Assembly: GCA_963995525.1 (NCBI GenBank)
Contig: OZ023205.1
Location: forward strand, 45,524,704 to 45,588,703
DNA length: 64,000 bases
DNA from: Escarpia spicata
Lineage: Eukaryota > Annelida > Polychaeta > Sabellida > Siboglinidae
Direction: 5' to 3'
Under the pieces are notes generated by a model that was not told the DNA's origin, did no database searches, and saw only the letters and a list, made by a program, of their open reading frames with translations. Made by a program: the position numbers and the translations under genes. Below, one piece after another: positions 11,961 through 21,549 of the stretch. Each line of letters starts with the position of its first letter. The first letter of the stretch is position 1.

Positions 11961-12250
11961 AGGTAGCCTAAAGAAAATTGAAAATTGTAACATTGTTTTC
12001 TTGGTGATTCGTTTTCTTACATCCTTGGAAAGGTTTGGTAGGGTCTTTACACGGTTTCAAAAACTATGACTGCTACAAAAATTGGCGAAGTTATGGAGCA
12101 TTGAATATGGTAGGGATCAAAAAATGAAAATTAAGAAAGTAAAGTTTTACATTATATATGCAAATGGATTGCATGGAAATATTGCATGCATGACATTCAA
12201 ATGTGGCACACAGTACGAACACTCACATAGAAAAATGAAACAATCATATC
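11961..12250. other. Flank of LINE copy, no gene seen
   Basis: AT-rich sequence nearly identical to 60105-60390. It contains a short open frame (12082-12267) with no recognisable domain. It forms the upstream flank of the family R reverse transcriptase fragment. Confidence 0.5.
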
Positions 12251-12284
12251 CATGTTTACAACAATAGTTAGCCAATTTTAGGCA

Positions 12285-13503
12285 CTGTTGCAAAAATTCG
12301 AGATAGGCTGAAAACAGCAGTTGACTCAAAACTGAGAGATCACCTGACAGGATTCCGACAGAAAAGATCATACACTGACCCGATAACAAACCTACGCATC
12401 ATAATTGAGCTGTCTATGGAATGGAACTCTCCTGCATACATAAATTTTATCGACTTTGAAAAAGCTTTCGACAGCCTAGACCGTGACGCTATGTGGAAGT
12501 TGATGAGACATTACGGAATTCCAGAGAAGTTCATCTGCATAATCAAAAGCACATACAAGGGAATGACCTGCAGAATCCTGCATAAAGGGAATACTACAGA
12601 CAAGTTCGATGTAAAGACAGGTGTGAGACAGGGATGCATCCTATCACCATTTCTCTTTCTGATGGCTATTGACTGGACCATGAGAACAGCTACATAAGGA
12701 AAATGGCATACTGTTCACTCTGGGGGAAACTAGATGAATTAGACTTTGCTGATGATGTGGCTCTTCTTTCACACAACCAAAACCAAATACAAGGAAAAAC
12801 ATCACTAATAGAAACAATTGCAGCCTCCTTAGAACTAAAAGTGAACAAAGGTAAAATCAAGATCATGAGAATTAGTGGCAAGAACAGCCCAATTGTACTA
12901 CAAGGAGAAGCCCTAGATGGAGTAAAGTCATTCATGTATCTAGGAAGTGTAGTGGACACAAATGGAGGAACAGATAGTGATGTAAGAGATAGGATAGGAA
13001 AAGCAAGGGCAGTTTACATTGGACTAAACAAGATATGGAAGTCCAGAGAAATTTCAATATCAACAAATTTATGCATTTTTAACTCAAATGTTAAGGATGT
13101 GCTAATGTATAGATCGGAAACATAGCGTACTACAAGATCCATGCTACACAAGCTACAGCGTTTCATAAACAAATGTCTAAGGAGAATTCTATGGATACGG
13201 TGGCCAGAAACAATCAGTAAGAAAGCACTATGGGAAAGAACCAATCAAGAACCAACCTAACACCAAATCAAAATGAGGAAGTGGAGCTGGATGGGCCACA
13301 CGCTCAGGAAACCTGCAACTCACACCACAAGACAGGCACTGACATGGACCTCCAGGGGAGAAGGAAAAGGCCAAGAAACACCTAGCGCAGGGAGGTAGAA
13401 GCAGACATGACAAAAGCAGGATAGAATTAGATACAACTGGAAATGACTGCCCAAAACCTTGTCTGATGGAAAAGATTTGTTGATGGCCTATGCTCCACCA
13501 TGG
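12285..13503 (+). mobile_element. LINE reverse transcriptase and C-terminus (family R, RTE-like), best copy
   Basis: The most complete family R copy. In order it carries a finger fragment with a frameshift near 12390, motif A (FIDFEKAFDSLDRDAMWKLM), motif B intact (GVRQGCILSPFLF), a frameshift at 12695, and catalytic box FADDVALLS. Thumb segments follow: SFMYLGSVVDTNGGTDSDV, RIGKARAVYIGLNKIWKSR and ISTNLCIFNSNVKDVLMYRS. The C-terminal region contains KCLRRILWIRWPETI, then KWSWMGHTLRKPATHTTRQA. RTE-like affiliation rests on these C-terminal motifs as I know them from other invertebrate LINEs. The 5' half, including the endonuclease, is absent. Stops and frameshifts make it inactive. Confidence 0.82.
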
Positions 13504-13600
13504 AGTGAAAAGGGTTAAGCTGACAAAAATTCTGTCAAAAATGTCAACAAAAAAGATTTTTTTTACATAAGCTGGTGAACCAATTGGTATTTTTGTAAAG

Positions 13601-14656
13601 ATGTTTCACTGGTGGCCCGGACTCAGCAGGCAGCTTGAGGAGCTTGTCAAGAACTGTACTACGTGTGCGATGGAGCGTAGCAACACAGTCGAGTCGATGA
13701 TTGCGTCAGAGCCGAATCTGCGACCTTGGCAGAAAGTCGGCACCGACATGTTTTATTTCAAGAAGGCGACGTATCTACTTGTGGTTGACTATTACTCGAG
13801 TTTTGTCGAGATAGCGAGGCTAGACGACACAAGCGCGTCTGATGTGATTCTCCACCTGCGGTCAATCTTCGCACGGCATGGCGTCCCAGAGACGGTTGTT
13901 TCTGATAACGGCCCGCAGTATGCGGCACACGAGTTTGCGCGTTTCGCGGAGAGAGCAGGGTTTGTACACATTACCAGCAGCCCTCGTTTCCCGCAGAGTA
14001 ACGGAAAGGCAGAACGCGCGGTTCAGACGGTAAAGAACTTACTGCGAAAGTCAACGGATCCGCACGGCGCCTTGTTGGCGTATCGTACGACAGCACTTGA
14101 GTGCGGCTATTCGCCAGCAGAGCTGCTGATGGGTAGGCAGCTACGTACTTTGATCCCAGTGTTAGCGTCGACACTGCAACCTCGCTGGCAGGAATCGAGA
14201 CAGCTACGAGAACGACGAGTGAGTCTAAAACGACGACAGACCGAGGCGTATGATCGTCATCACTGTGCGCGACCTCTGGCTCCCCTACTCGTCGGCGATC
14301 CTGTGTGGGTGCAGGACACGAAAAGGGGGGGTACAGTGGTAGGCCAGGCAGGCTCACCTCGCTCGTACCTGGTTCAGACGCCGACATCTTGTCTGCGTAG
14401 AAATCGGCGGCATCTTGTGCCGACGCCGAACGAACAAACCGTTTGTGACGACCGAGCGACTACGGAGACCGCTGAATCGAGCACGAACGACGACGAGACG
14501 CCACCACGTTCGTCATCACACGAGAGACAGCAACGTTCTGCATTGCAGCCGAGACAGGCTTCACCAAGCGTGGTGCACACTTCTGCGGCTCAACCTGTGA
14601 CGACAGTGACGCGATCGGGGCGGACATCCGTTCCACCACAGACACTCGATCTGTGA
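13601..14656 (+). CDS. Ty3/Gypsy integrase C-terminal half (Gypsy-1), intact frame
   Basis: A 351-codon uninterrupted frame encoding most of a retrotransposon integrase, which inserts element cDNA into the nuclear genome. Residues 4-8 (WWPGL) and Cys19/Cys22 are the end of the HHCC zinc domain. The catalytic core shows Asp49 (GTDMF), Asp102 (VSDNGPQY) and Glu138 (SNGKAERA), with exactly 35 residues between the last two, the canonical D,D35E spacing. The C-terminal part is basic and polar and ends in a GRTSVPP-type motif. The first codons (ATG TTT CAC) come from flanking DNA, because the paralogous empty site at 42190-42200 has the same bases. The true N-terminus, RT and protease are missing. 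It is GC-rich, unlike its surroundings, which suggests a late arrival. Confidence 0.88.
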   Translation: MFHWWPGLSRQLEELVKNCTTCAMERSNTVESMIASEPNLRPWQKVGTDMFYFKKATYLLVVDYYSSFVEIARLDDTSASDVILHLRSIFARHGVPETVVSDNGPQYAAHEFARFAERAGFVHITSSPRFPQSNGKAERAVQTVKNLLRKSTDPHGALLAYRTTALECGYSPAELLMGRQLRTLIPVLASTLQPRWQESRQLRERRVSLKRRQTEAYDRHHCARPLAPLLVGDPVWVQDTKRGGTVVGQAGSPRSYLVQTPTSCLRRNRRHLVPTPNEQTVCDDRATTETAESSTNDDETPPRSSSHERQQRSALQPRQASPSVVHTSAAQPVTTVTRSGRTSVPPQTLDL

Positions 14657-14781
14657 ACTTTAGATCAGTCAGGGGCACGTCTCACAAAAGGGCAGAATAA
14701 TCCCTTGAGACGTGTTTGTGATAGGTGGTTGTCTACCATCTATCATTAGGTAGAGTTGTCTTCGTATCCTTAAAGGACTCG

Positions 14782-14790
14782 AAAGGGAGA
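14782..14790 (+). promoter_or_regulatory. Polypurine tract of Gypsy-1
   Basis: AAAGGGAGA sits directly before the LTR start (TGTAGTGTTAT), as expected of the plus-strand priming site of an LTR retrotransposon. Confidence 0.75.
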
Positions 14791-14932
14791 TGTAGTGTTA
14801 TGCTATCGCGCTCCTAACTCTACATCCGGGGACTTCGTTGAATACAGCCATTTTCTATTTACATGTGTCTTCTTTCTTTATGTAGTATTCATGTCTTTTT
14901 ACGTGTTATACTAAAGCAGTAATAACACCACA
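14791..14932 (+). mobile_element. 3' LTR of Gypsy-1 (142 bp)
   Basis: Begins TGTAGTGTTAT and ends ATAACACCACA. The two ends are inverted repeats matching at 10 of 11 positions, with TG..CA termini. The right flank GAGAATACAAGCC corresponds to GAGAACACAAGCC in the paralogous empty site near 42203. No 5' LTR is present: the left junction enters the integrase coding sequence directly. Confidence 0.85.
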
Positions 14933-15090
14933 GAGAATACAAGCCAATTCATATGGTTAACCTGACATTCATAAGTTATCTAAAATTTGACTGTTTTTAA
15001 TAGATCGGTCCCACACATGACATGCAGTTTAAAAAAAAAACAATTTTTAAATGCTCCCTTTTCCCAAACAAGCTTCATACAGAACTGGAA

Positions 15091-16245
15091 AATAAACAAC
15101 TGGGAGGTGCTTTGCCAAGTTTTTCTCCAACTTTAAGTGGAACCATCCTGGCATTGTACGCAGCAGCCAATTTGATTCATCTAGAAACTAAACAACTGGG
15201 AGGTGCTTCGCAAAGTTTTTCTCCAACATTAAGTGGAACCATCCTTGCATTGTACACAGTGGCCAATTTGATTCATCTAGAAAATAAACAACTGGGAGGT
15301 GCTTTGCAAAGTTTTTCTCCAACATTAAGTGGAACCATCCTTGCATTGTACACAGTGGCCAATTTGATTCATCTAGAAAATAAACAACTGGGAGGTGCTT
15401 TGCAAAGTTTTTCTCCAACATTAAGTGGAACCATCCTTGCATTGTACACAGTGGCCATTTTGATTCATCTAGAAAATAAACAACTGGGAGGTGCTTTGCA
15501 AAGTTTTTCTCCAACATTAAGTGGAACCATCCTTGCATTGTACACAGTGGCCAATTTGATTCATCTAGAAAATAAACAACTGGGAGGTGCTTTGCAAAGT
15601 TTTTCTGCAACATTAAGTGGAACCATCCTTGCATTGTACACAGTGGCCAATTTGATTCATCTAGAAAATAAACAACTGGGAGGTGCTTTGCAAAGTTTTT
15701 CTCCAACATTAAGTGGAACCATCCTTGCATTGTACACAGTGGCCAATTTGATTCATCTAGAAAATAAACAACTGGGAGGTGCTTTGCAAAGTTTTTCTCC
15801 AACATTAAGTGGAACCATCCTTGCATTGTACACAGTGGCCAATTTGATTCGTCTAGAAAATAAACAACTGGGAGGTGCTTTGCAAAGTTTTTCTCCAACA
15901 TTAAGTGGAACCATCCTTGCATTGTACACAGTGGCCAATTTGATTCATCTAGAAAAGAAACAACTGGGAGGTGCTTTGCAAAGTTTTTCTCCAACATTAA
16001 GTGGAACCATCCTTGCATTGTACACAGTGGCCAATTTGATTCATCTAGAAAAGAAACAACTGGGAGGTGCTTTGCAAAGTTTTTCTCCAACATTAAGTGG
16101 AACCATCCTTGCATTGTACACAGTGGCCAATTTGATTCATCTAGAAAAGAAACAACTGGGAGGTGCTTTGCAAAGTTTTTCTCCAACATTAAGTGGAACC
16201 ATCCTTGCATTGTACGCAGCAGCCAATTTGATTCAACTGGGAGTC
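15091..16245 (+). repeat. 96-bp minisatellite, 12 units
   Basis: Units start at TGGGAGGTGC (first at 15101, then 15197, 15293 and so on) with a constant 96-base period. Differences between units are few: a CATCTAGAAAATAAA or CATCTAGAAAAGAAA linker, one SATL variant, and edge variants. Because 96 is divisible by three and the unit has no stop in some frames, very long open frames arise on both strands (437 codons plus, 340 codons minus). These are consequences of the repeat. A single unit lies at the paralogous position 42355-42445. Confidence 0.93.
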
Positions 16246-16847
16246 ATCAAAACACAAACAAAACCCTCAAAAAGCAACAGTCATACTGATCCCATCATTC
16301 GGCCCACAGTGACTGATGATCTTCTGGTGAGCTAACAAACAGTTCAACAGCTTGATATCTGCTTACGCCCACCATCTTGCAATTTACAAACCACACTTAA
16401 CTAAGGGAGAGAATAAAATTCTCATATTCGCAAAATAAACCGGTATGATATGTAGACATCTGAATGTGATGTGAGTTCGATGAATCATCATTTGAACAGT
16501 TTGGTAATACATTCTTTGGGATTCACAGGTCTCTTGGTGAATTTTTTAAATTTAATAATGTTGCAAAAATTAAACATTTAGTCATAACCTTGGGTTGTTT
16601 CAGTACTTTTGGCCATGGTGCACTGAGATTCGTGTTGGTGAACTAGGCCAGATTGCCTAAATCAACAAGTTGTGGTTTCAGTAACAGGTAAACCATTAGT
16701 TTGCCTCAGTCAACAATTCAGCAACTAAATTGTGTGTTTGACACCACTGATAAGTTCAGGTGTCATGTCCTAAGTCAACCCTGGTTTGTAGCTGGTTAGT
16801 AAGAGCAAATGCAAAATACTATTTCCTATTTTTTTCTGAAAAAAATT
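16246..16847. other. No gene seen; paralogous to 42450-43040
   Basis: Non-coding, AT-rich sequence that aligns base by base by eye with 42450-43040, with only small indels. Confidence 0.6.
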
Positions 16848-17104
16848 GTGGTGCCATTAAGATTTGACTCTTTGACTACCGGGTATATGTAATGTAGCAT
16901 GAAGCCATCAACACTTTTGCACTACCTACCAAACACAAAAATAATTTCTTTTCACAATTTCAACAAAACTGACTGCATAAATTACTTTATGTGGAGTAAC
17001 ACCACCCACCAGCTACCACCTTCCCACCTACATGCTGTAATGAGGAAGATATACAATAAATAAACAGTCGCTGCATAGCATATATGGTCGATTCCCACGA
17101 AACG
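16848..17104. repeat. 257-bp direct repeat, left copy
   Basis: Matches 19837-20093 over the same length with only a handful of substitutions. The homologous region at 43050-43340 is single-copy and lacks the intervening sequence. The left copy is continuous with the paralogous left flank. The right copy is continuous with the paralogous right flank. Confidence 0.9.
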
Positions 17105-17455
17105 TTGACGAATAGGTTCCAGGACTATAACTCATTAAATATACTAGTTGGAAGGCTGGAATGATGCTGTATGCATGCATCTTCATTGGGGCTTTCTGGG
17201 GAATCCTACTTTTGTATATGTACCATGGAATCTCTGAGTACTGTCCCCCAAAAATGGGTAATTTCTGCTCTATTTTTGTGAAATATATGCCATCAGTACT
17301 TTAAAACGCATTGTACTATTTAAATAACATATGCAAGGTATACAGTTAATGTTTGGCTATGAAAGTCGATGTCTCAAGCATTATTGATAAAAAATTAAAA
17401 TTTCAGGTCAAAACCCTGATTTCTCCTGATTATTTTCATGTTGGGGAACTTTTCT

Positions 17456-17830
17456 GAAACCGTCCGTCTGCAGTGATTCATAGAGGAAAATGCCGTACAA
17501 CAGTTAATTAAATAACACAGATTTCACACTCAACTTGATGCCACAGCTGGATACATAAGTTCTGTGCTGTTTTAAACCAAAAGTGTTGGCTAATAAATTG
17601 TGTTGAGCGACGAAACCGATTTTGGGAAGTTTTTCTTGAAACCATACGTCGCAAGTTTGAATGCGCATTGTAAGTAGAGATTTGTAGATTAGTAAGAAAT
17701 ATTAATTGGTTATAAATAACACATAACAAGGTAACTATATGACAAAATTGTAATTTGTAGATATGTTTCCCTTCGTTTTATTTTGCTTTTACTAGTCTTT
17801 GCAACCGTACGTCTCCCGAAACCGTACGTC
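17456..17830 (+). repeat. Cluster of GAAACCGTACGTC motifs, left side
   Basis: Occurrences: GAAACCGTCCGTCT at 17456, GAAACCATACGTC at 17638, GCAACCGTACGTCTC at 17801 and GAAACCGTACGTC at 17818. All are in the same orientation and each contains a palindromic or near-palindromic core around GTAC. Spacing is irregular. Together with the pair at 19227-19260 they flank the transposase-like gene, as subterminal transposase-binding repeats often do; that function is inferred. Confidence 0.6.
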
Positions 17831-17849
17831 GGCTCTAACAGCCAATTGG

Positions 17850-18740
17850 TTCATTGGCCCAGTCACCCCATTTATCATTATTTTCGGGAATCAGATGACG
17901 CCAAGCGAAAACAGAAGTTCGGTACCAAACATGGCAAGCCCAATATGTTGAACACAAGGGCAGAGTCTTCAAGAATGTGAAACTAACCCAAGTTATACAA
18001 AGTACAAGAGACTTCACAGACGAACTCATATCCGGCATGGCCGAGTTCCGTGAGCACAGTCACAGGGCGACCATCCAATATCACCAGATCCGCATCTTGA
18101 AGCAGTCCGTGGCGGAAAAGGCGGAGGCAACGGTCCAGATGGACTATGCTGAAAATTGGGTGTGCAGATACCAGGACGAAATAACGGCAGTGTACTATGT
18201 CAAGTCCCAGGTGACCATCCACCCAATGGTGGTACACTTCAACCAGGACGGCGAGCTTTGTACCAAGAGCTACGTGTAGATTACTAGTGTCACTGCTCAC
18301 ACTGTTGAAGGAAGTTAACGAAATCCTTCCGGAACTGTCGACTCTGCACCTCATCACAGACTCACCAACTTCGCCGTACCGGAATCGCACAATATGTGCA
18401 TTAGTAGCACAATTTCCATCACTGTTCGGTCTTAGAGCTTCGTGCACATAGCTGGAGGCTGGCCACAGGAAAGGCCCCTGTGACAGAATGGGTGGTGGCA
18501 TGAAAAGGAAGACTGACAACCTGGTGAAGGCTGGAAGAGTAATCACCACGAGCTAAGAGTTCTGCCACGCAAATTCTTGCTAGTGACGAAGTCATCCAGG
18601 ACTGCAAGGATGAGATCGAAACATGGAATGTTCCAGAAGTCTGTGGCATAATGTCTGCCCATGCTGTTGTGATCCCGGGCCCAGTCGTAAAAATCTGCAG
18701 TACTTCCTGCTTCAAGGATTGCTGCTGCACGAAGGGCAGA
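17850..18740 (+). pseudogene. Decayed DDE-type transposase-like gene, copy 1
   Basis: The plus strand carries several consecutive coding blocks in shifting frames. First is HSHRATIQYHQIRILKQ, then MDYAENWVCRYQDE and VTIHPMVVHFNQDGE. After a stop at 18279 and further frame changes come LITDSPTSPYRNRTI and HRKGPCDRMGGGMKRKTDN, then SHAV/IPGP-like residues near 18660. I have seen this order (MDFAEN..QDE, a DG/DS..QYKNR block, then a GKGPCDG..GG block) in uncharacterised invertebrate repeat-associated proteins. I read the Asp residues as DDE-type catalytic candidates. The superfamily name is not certain. At least four lesions make it non-functional. Confidence 0.6.
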
Positions 18741-19226
18741 GTGTTCCATCTAACATGTTCTGGTTGGGAGAGCACGCAACTGGTGCTGCAGAGGGGGACG
18801 AGGAGATGGATGACATTAGGTGGTGGTAGAAAGGGTCGAGAGAAAGGTGGTGGAGGAGAGGGGAGACACAAGTGGTGGTGGAAAGGGTCGAGAGACAGGT
18901 GGTGAGGGAGAGGGACGACAGAGAGATGGTTCCAGAGAATGATGAGAGAGAGCGGTGGTGCTTTTGGAACATTCAGTTCAAGTTTCATTAATTGTTCTTA
19001 AAATTACCATTCGTCAAAATACAAAAGTGGTCGATTAGACTTTAAATAAATAACGTTATGAAAACATTGTATTCATGTTCTATTGTTCAGTATAGTAATA
19101 AAATGATAAGAATGATTGAGAAACACATATATGGAACACTCACAGAAATGGCTTTACACTCGGGTATGTACGTAGACAAAGTTTAAGTAAAAAGTGGTCA
19201 AATAAGAAAAAATACTTTATTCTACT
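18741..19226. other. 3' part of the insertion, no gene seen
   Basis: Contains a purine-rich stretch (18820-18920) in which a GTGGTGG-AAAGGGTCGAGAGA unit occurs twice. AT-rich sequence without coding features follows. Confidence 0.45.
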
Positions 19227-19260
19227 GAAACCGTACATAAGCATGAAACCGTACGTCTCC
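19227..19260 (+). repeat. GAAACCGTACGTC motifs, right side
   Basis: Two copies 18 bases apart: GAAACCGTACATA at 19227 and GAAACCGTACGTCTCC at 19245. They have the same orientation as the left-side cluster. Confidence 0.6.
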
Positions 19261-19836
19261 GACAGTTTCTTAGCCTACACCTCAATATTTCTGCAAAGTA
19301 TATGAAGTAACATCAGCGCTTGGTAACTGTAACCTTTGTACAACCAATTTAAATACTTACATCACGACCTTTTGACAGTTAATACATGATACACATTATA
19401 AGAGGAGGTACATGAAACAGTACAAGTCCGGTGTTTTCTTAATTAGAATAGGACAGAATCACCTACATATCACATAATCAATTTAGACTGTCGGATATAT
19501 ACCAAAACATTCTTAAAACAAGTTAGAGTTGTCCAGTGGTCTCGCCAGTGATTTACTCCATTGTACTGAAAAGAATATTATATGAAACTATACACCTGCA
19601 AATTCTAAACTGTCTACAAATTGATAGTTATAAATCAGTGTCAATAAGGTATAACCTGTTGAAAAGCTCAATGTGTATACCTTGCCATGAATGTATTTTA
19701 AAGATAAAACATGCATTTCCCTTGTAGTGGTAATATGTAACAGAAAGTTACCTTTATAAAACATGAAATCTAAGAGAGTACAAAATACTTCAAGGCTCCC
19801 CCTTAAAATGAAAAAAAGAAGTCCGAAACATATATG
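19261..19836. other. Right end of the insertion, no gene seen
   Basis: AT-rich sequence with short uninformative open frames. It has no paralogue elsewhere in the window and ends at the second direct repeat. Confidence 0.45.
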
Positions 19837-20093
19837 GTGGTGCCATTAAGATTTGACTCTTTGACTACCGGGTATATGTAATGTAGCATGAAGCCATCAA
19901 CACTTTTGCACTACCTACCAACCACAAAAATGAATTATTTTCACAATTTCAACAAAACTGACTGCATAAATCCCTTTATGTGGAGTAACACCACCCACCA
20001 GCTACCACCTTCCCACCTACATGCTGTAAGGAGGAAGATATACAATAAATAAACAGTTGCTGCATAGCATATATGGTCGATTCCCACGAAACG
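19837..20093. repeat. 257-bp direct repeat, right copy
   Basis: Partner of 16848-17104. After CACGAAACG it continues with CATATAT and then into sequence paralogous to 43350 onward, so this copy lies in the original right-hand context. Confidence 0.9.
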
Positions 20094-20584
20094 CATATAT
20101 ATTGAATTGAATAAATATGACATATCAGCAAATGTGTAGGGACCAAGAACTCACATAATTAACATAACACTAATTAATAATAGTAGTTACTGCGCTAAAA
20201 ACCCTGTGTACTCTACGGAATGTCTGTGATGAGGACGATATAAGCCAAAGCAAACCTTGTGTATTACTCTGAACAGGGAAAGGCATCAAAAGTATTTTGT
20301 GACAACTAACCTGATTTGCGACAGTTAACCTAAGTGTTTAATTGCAGTGAAACTTCACTAGATTCCTGAATAACTTCAATAAGATACACTAGTCAAAAGT
20401 ACAGAATACAAACATGTGAACTAACCACCTTGTACCAATACAGTGCAACATATTAAATTAACCTCAATAAGACACCACCCTCAACATCCTAGCCATGTTA
20501 GTATACAATACATGTGAAATGAACCAACATCATACAAAAACAAGTCGATAGGACTAAACTGACTGAACCATGTGACAATTATTG
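20094..20584. other. No gene seen; paralogous to 43350-43850
   Basis: Non-coding, AT-rich, with scattered indels relative to its paralogue. Confidence 0.5.
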
Positions 20585-21110
20585 TCAAAAGTAAGAGACC
20601 AGGGTGGTGAAGCGACTGGTAGTGGGAAAGATATTTCTTACTATCCTCGTACAAAACGTAGGGTTGTCTGCTGAGTCTGGGTGGTGCAAAGTGTGTAAGT
20701 GCATGGTGGTACTTGACTTTAGTTGGTTATAAGCATTTAGTGATGACACAGGGAGTTGTTGATCATCAAATTCACGTTTAATGTGTGTGAGTTCCTGGAC
20801 CACACTGGTGCAATATTCTTCAGAAGTGTACTCATATGTCATGGAGGAGTGTGTAAAGATTGTGGTGTTAGGTCCCAATGTCGTGTCAGCAAGTCAACGT
20901 ACCAGCCATCCAATGATCCAAGTGAAGTTACATTTTTGTTTTGGATTTCCAAGATTTGTCTCTATTTCGCTATCATGTCCAATTTCACATGTAGCTAGGT
21001 AGGGACTGTTTGAGAGATAAGGCTGATGCCATTAACACACACACACATATCCATTTCATGTTCATTTTCTTTGTTGTAGAGAGGCAAACATTTTATTCTT
21101 GCTGAGCTTA
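20585..21110 (-). pseudogene. Possible decayed coding region of unknown family, copy 1
   Basis: The minus strand has a 97-codon open frame (20585-20878) containing SMTYEYTSEEYCTSVVQELT. Upstream are further stop-poor stretches such as CLPLYNKENEHEMDMC, with a TGA and a frame change between them. The paralogue at 43840-44330 shows an in-frame 6-base difference near EYTSEEY but also frame-breaking indels. I recognise no domain. It may be a remnant of an exon, an old repeat, or chance. Confidence 0.3.
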
Positions 21111-21545
21111 AGTCACCACTGTCACAGGTAGGCATAGGGAATGTAATGTCTTATGTAGAAATTTATGGTAGTCCATACTTATTTTGGTTGTTCCTTTAGA
21201 CATTTAACTCTGCTGCATTGTATGTCAATGTTATCATTGAGAAGCGTCAGTTGGAGATGAGTTCCATGATGTTAATCATTCATTAATCTGACACAATCCG
21301 CAGTAGTTTCAGGTGTTGACCTCAATGCCACACAGTGTTGAAGATGACGGGTAGGTCCAGGAATACAACAACTTTTTGTTTGCTTGCAAACTCTCTTACA
21401 AACATTAAATTAGAAGGTTCAATTGATCTTTTATGATAAAATAAATTTTACATTCATCCGTACATTACTTCAGTCATGTAAATATGTCAATGTCTGCACT
21501 GTGAGTTCCATAAAGTTATACATTAAATTATCTACCACCATCAGC
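21111..21545. other. No gene seen
   Basis: AT-rich spacer between the 20.6 kb region and the 48-bp minisatellite. Nothing recognisable. Confidence 0.4.
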
Positions 21546-21549
21546 CCGG

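Larger units (their letters stand above)
17105..19836. mobile_element. 2.7-kb insertion carrying a decayed transposase-like gene
   Basis: This segment is absent from the paralogue at 43.0-43.4 kb and is bounded by the 257-bp direct repeats. It carries a decayed plus-strand transposase-like gene (about 17850-18740) and copies of a GAAACCGTACGTC motif on both sides of it. The motif CATATATGGT occurs at both edges (about 17079 and 19829). I infer a DNA transposon or similar element, possibly followed by local tandem duplication. No clear terminal inverted repeat was found by eye. Confidence 0.6.

Noticed and set aside
13971..14678. Minus-strand frames of 138, 68 and 72 codons over the Gypsy-1 integrase
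   Set aside because: GC-rich antisense shadows of the real plus-strand frame.
15188..16210. 340-codon minus-strand repetitive protein
   Set aside because: It mirrors the 96-bp tandem array, whose period is a multiple of three; there is no start context, domain or splice evidence.
17983..18988. Minus-strand frames of 188 and 189 codons over the transposase-like relic
   Set aside because: The plus strand has the family-specific blocks; these are antisense shadows.
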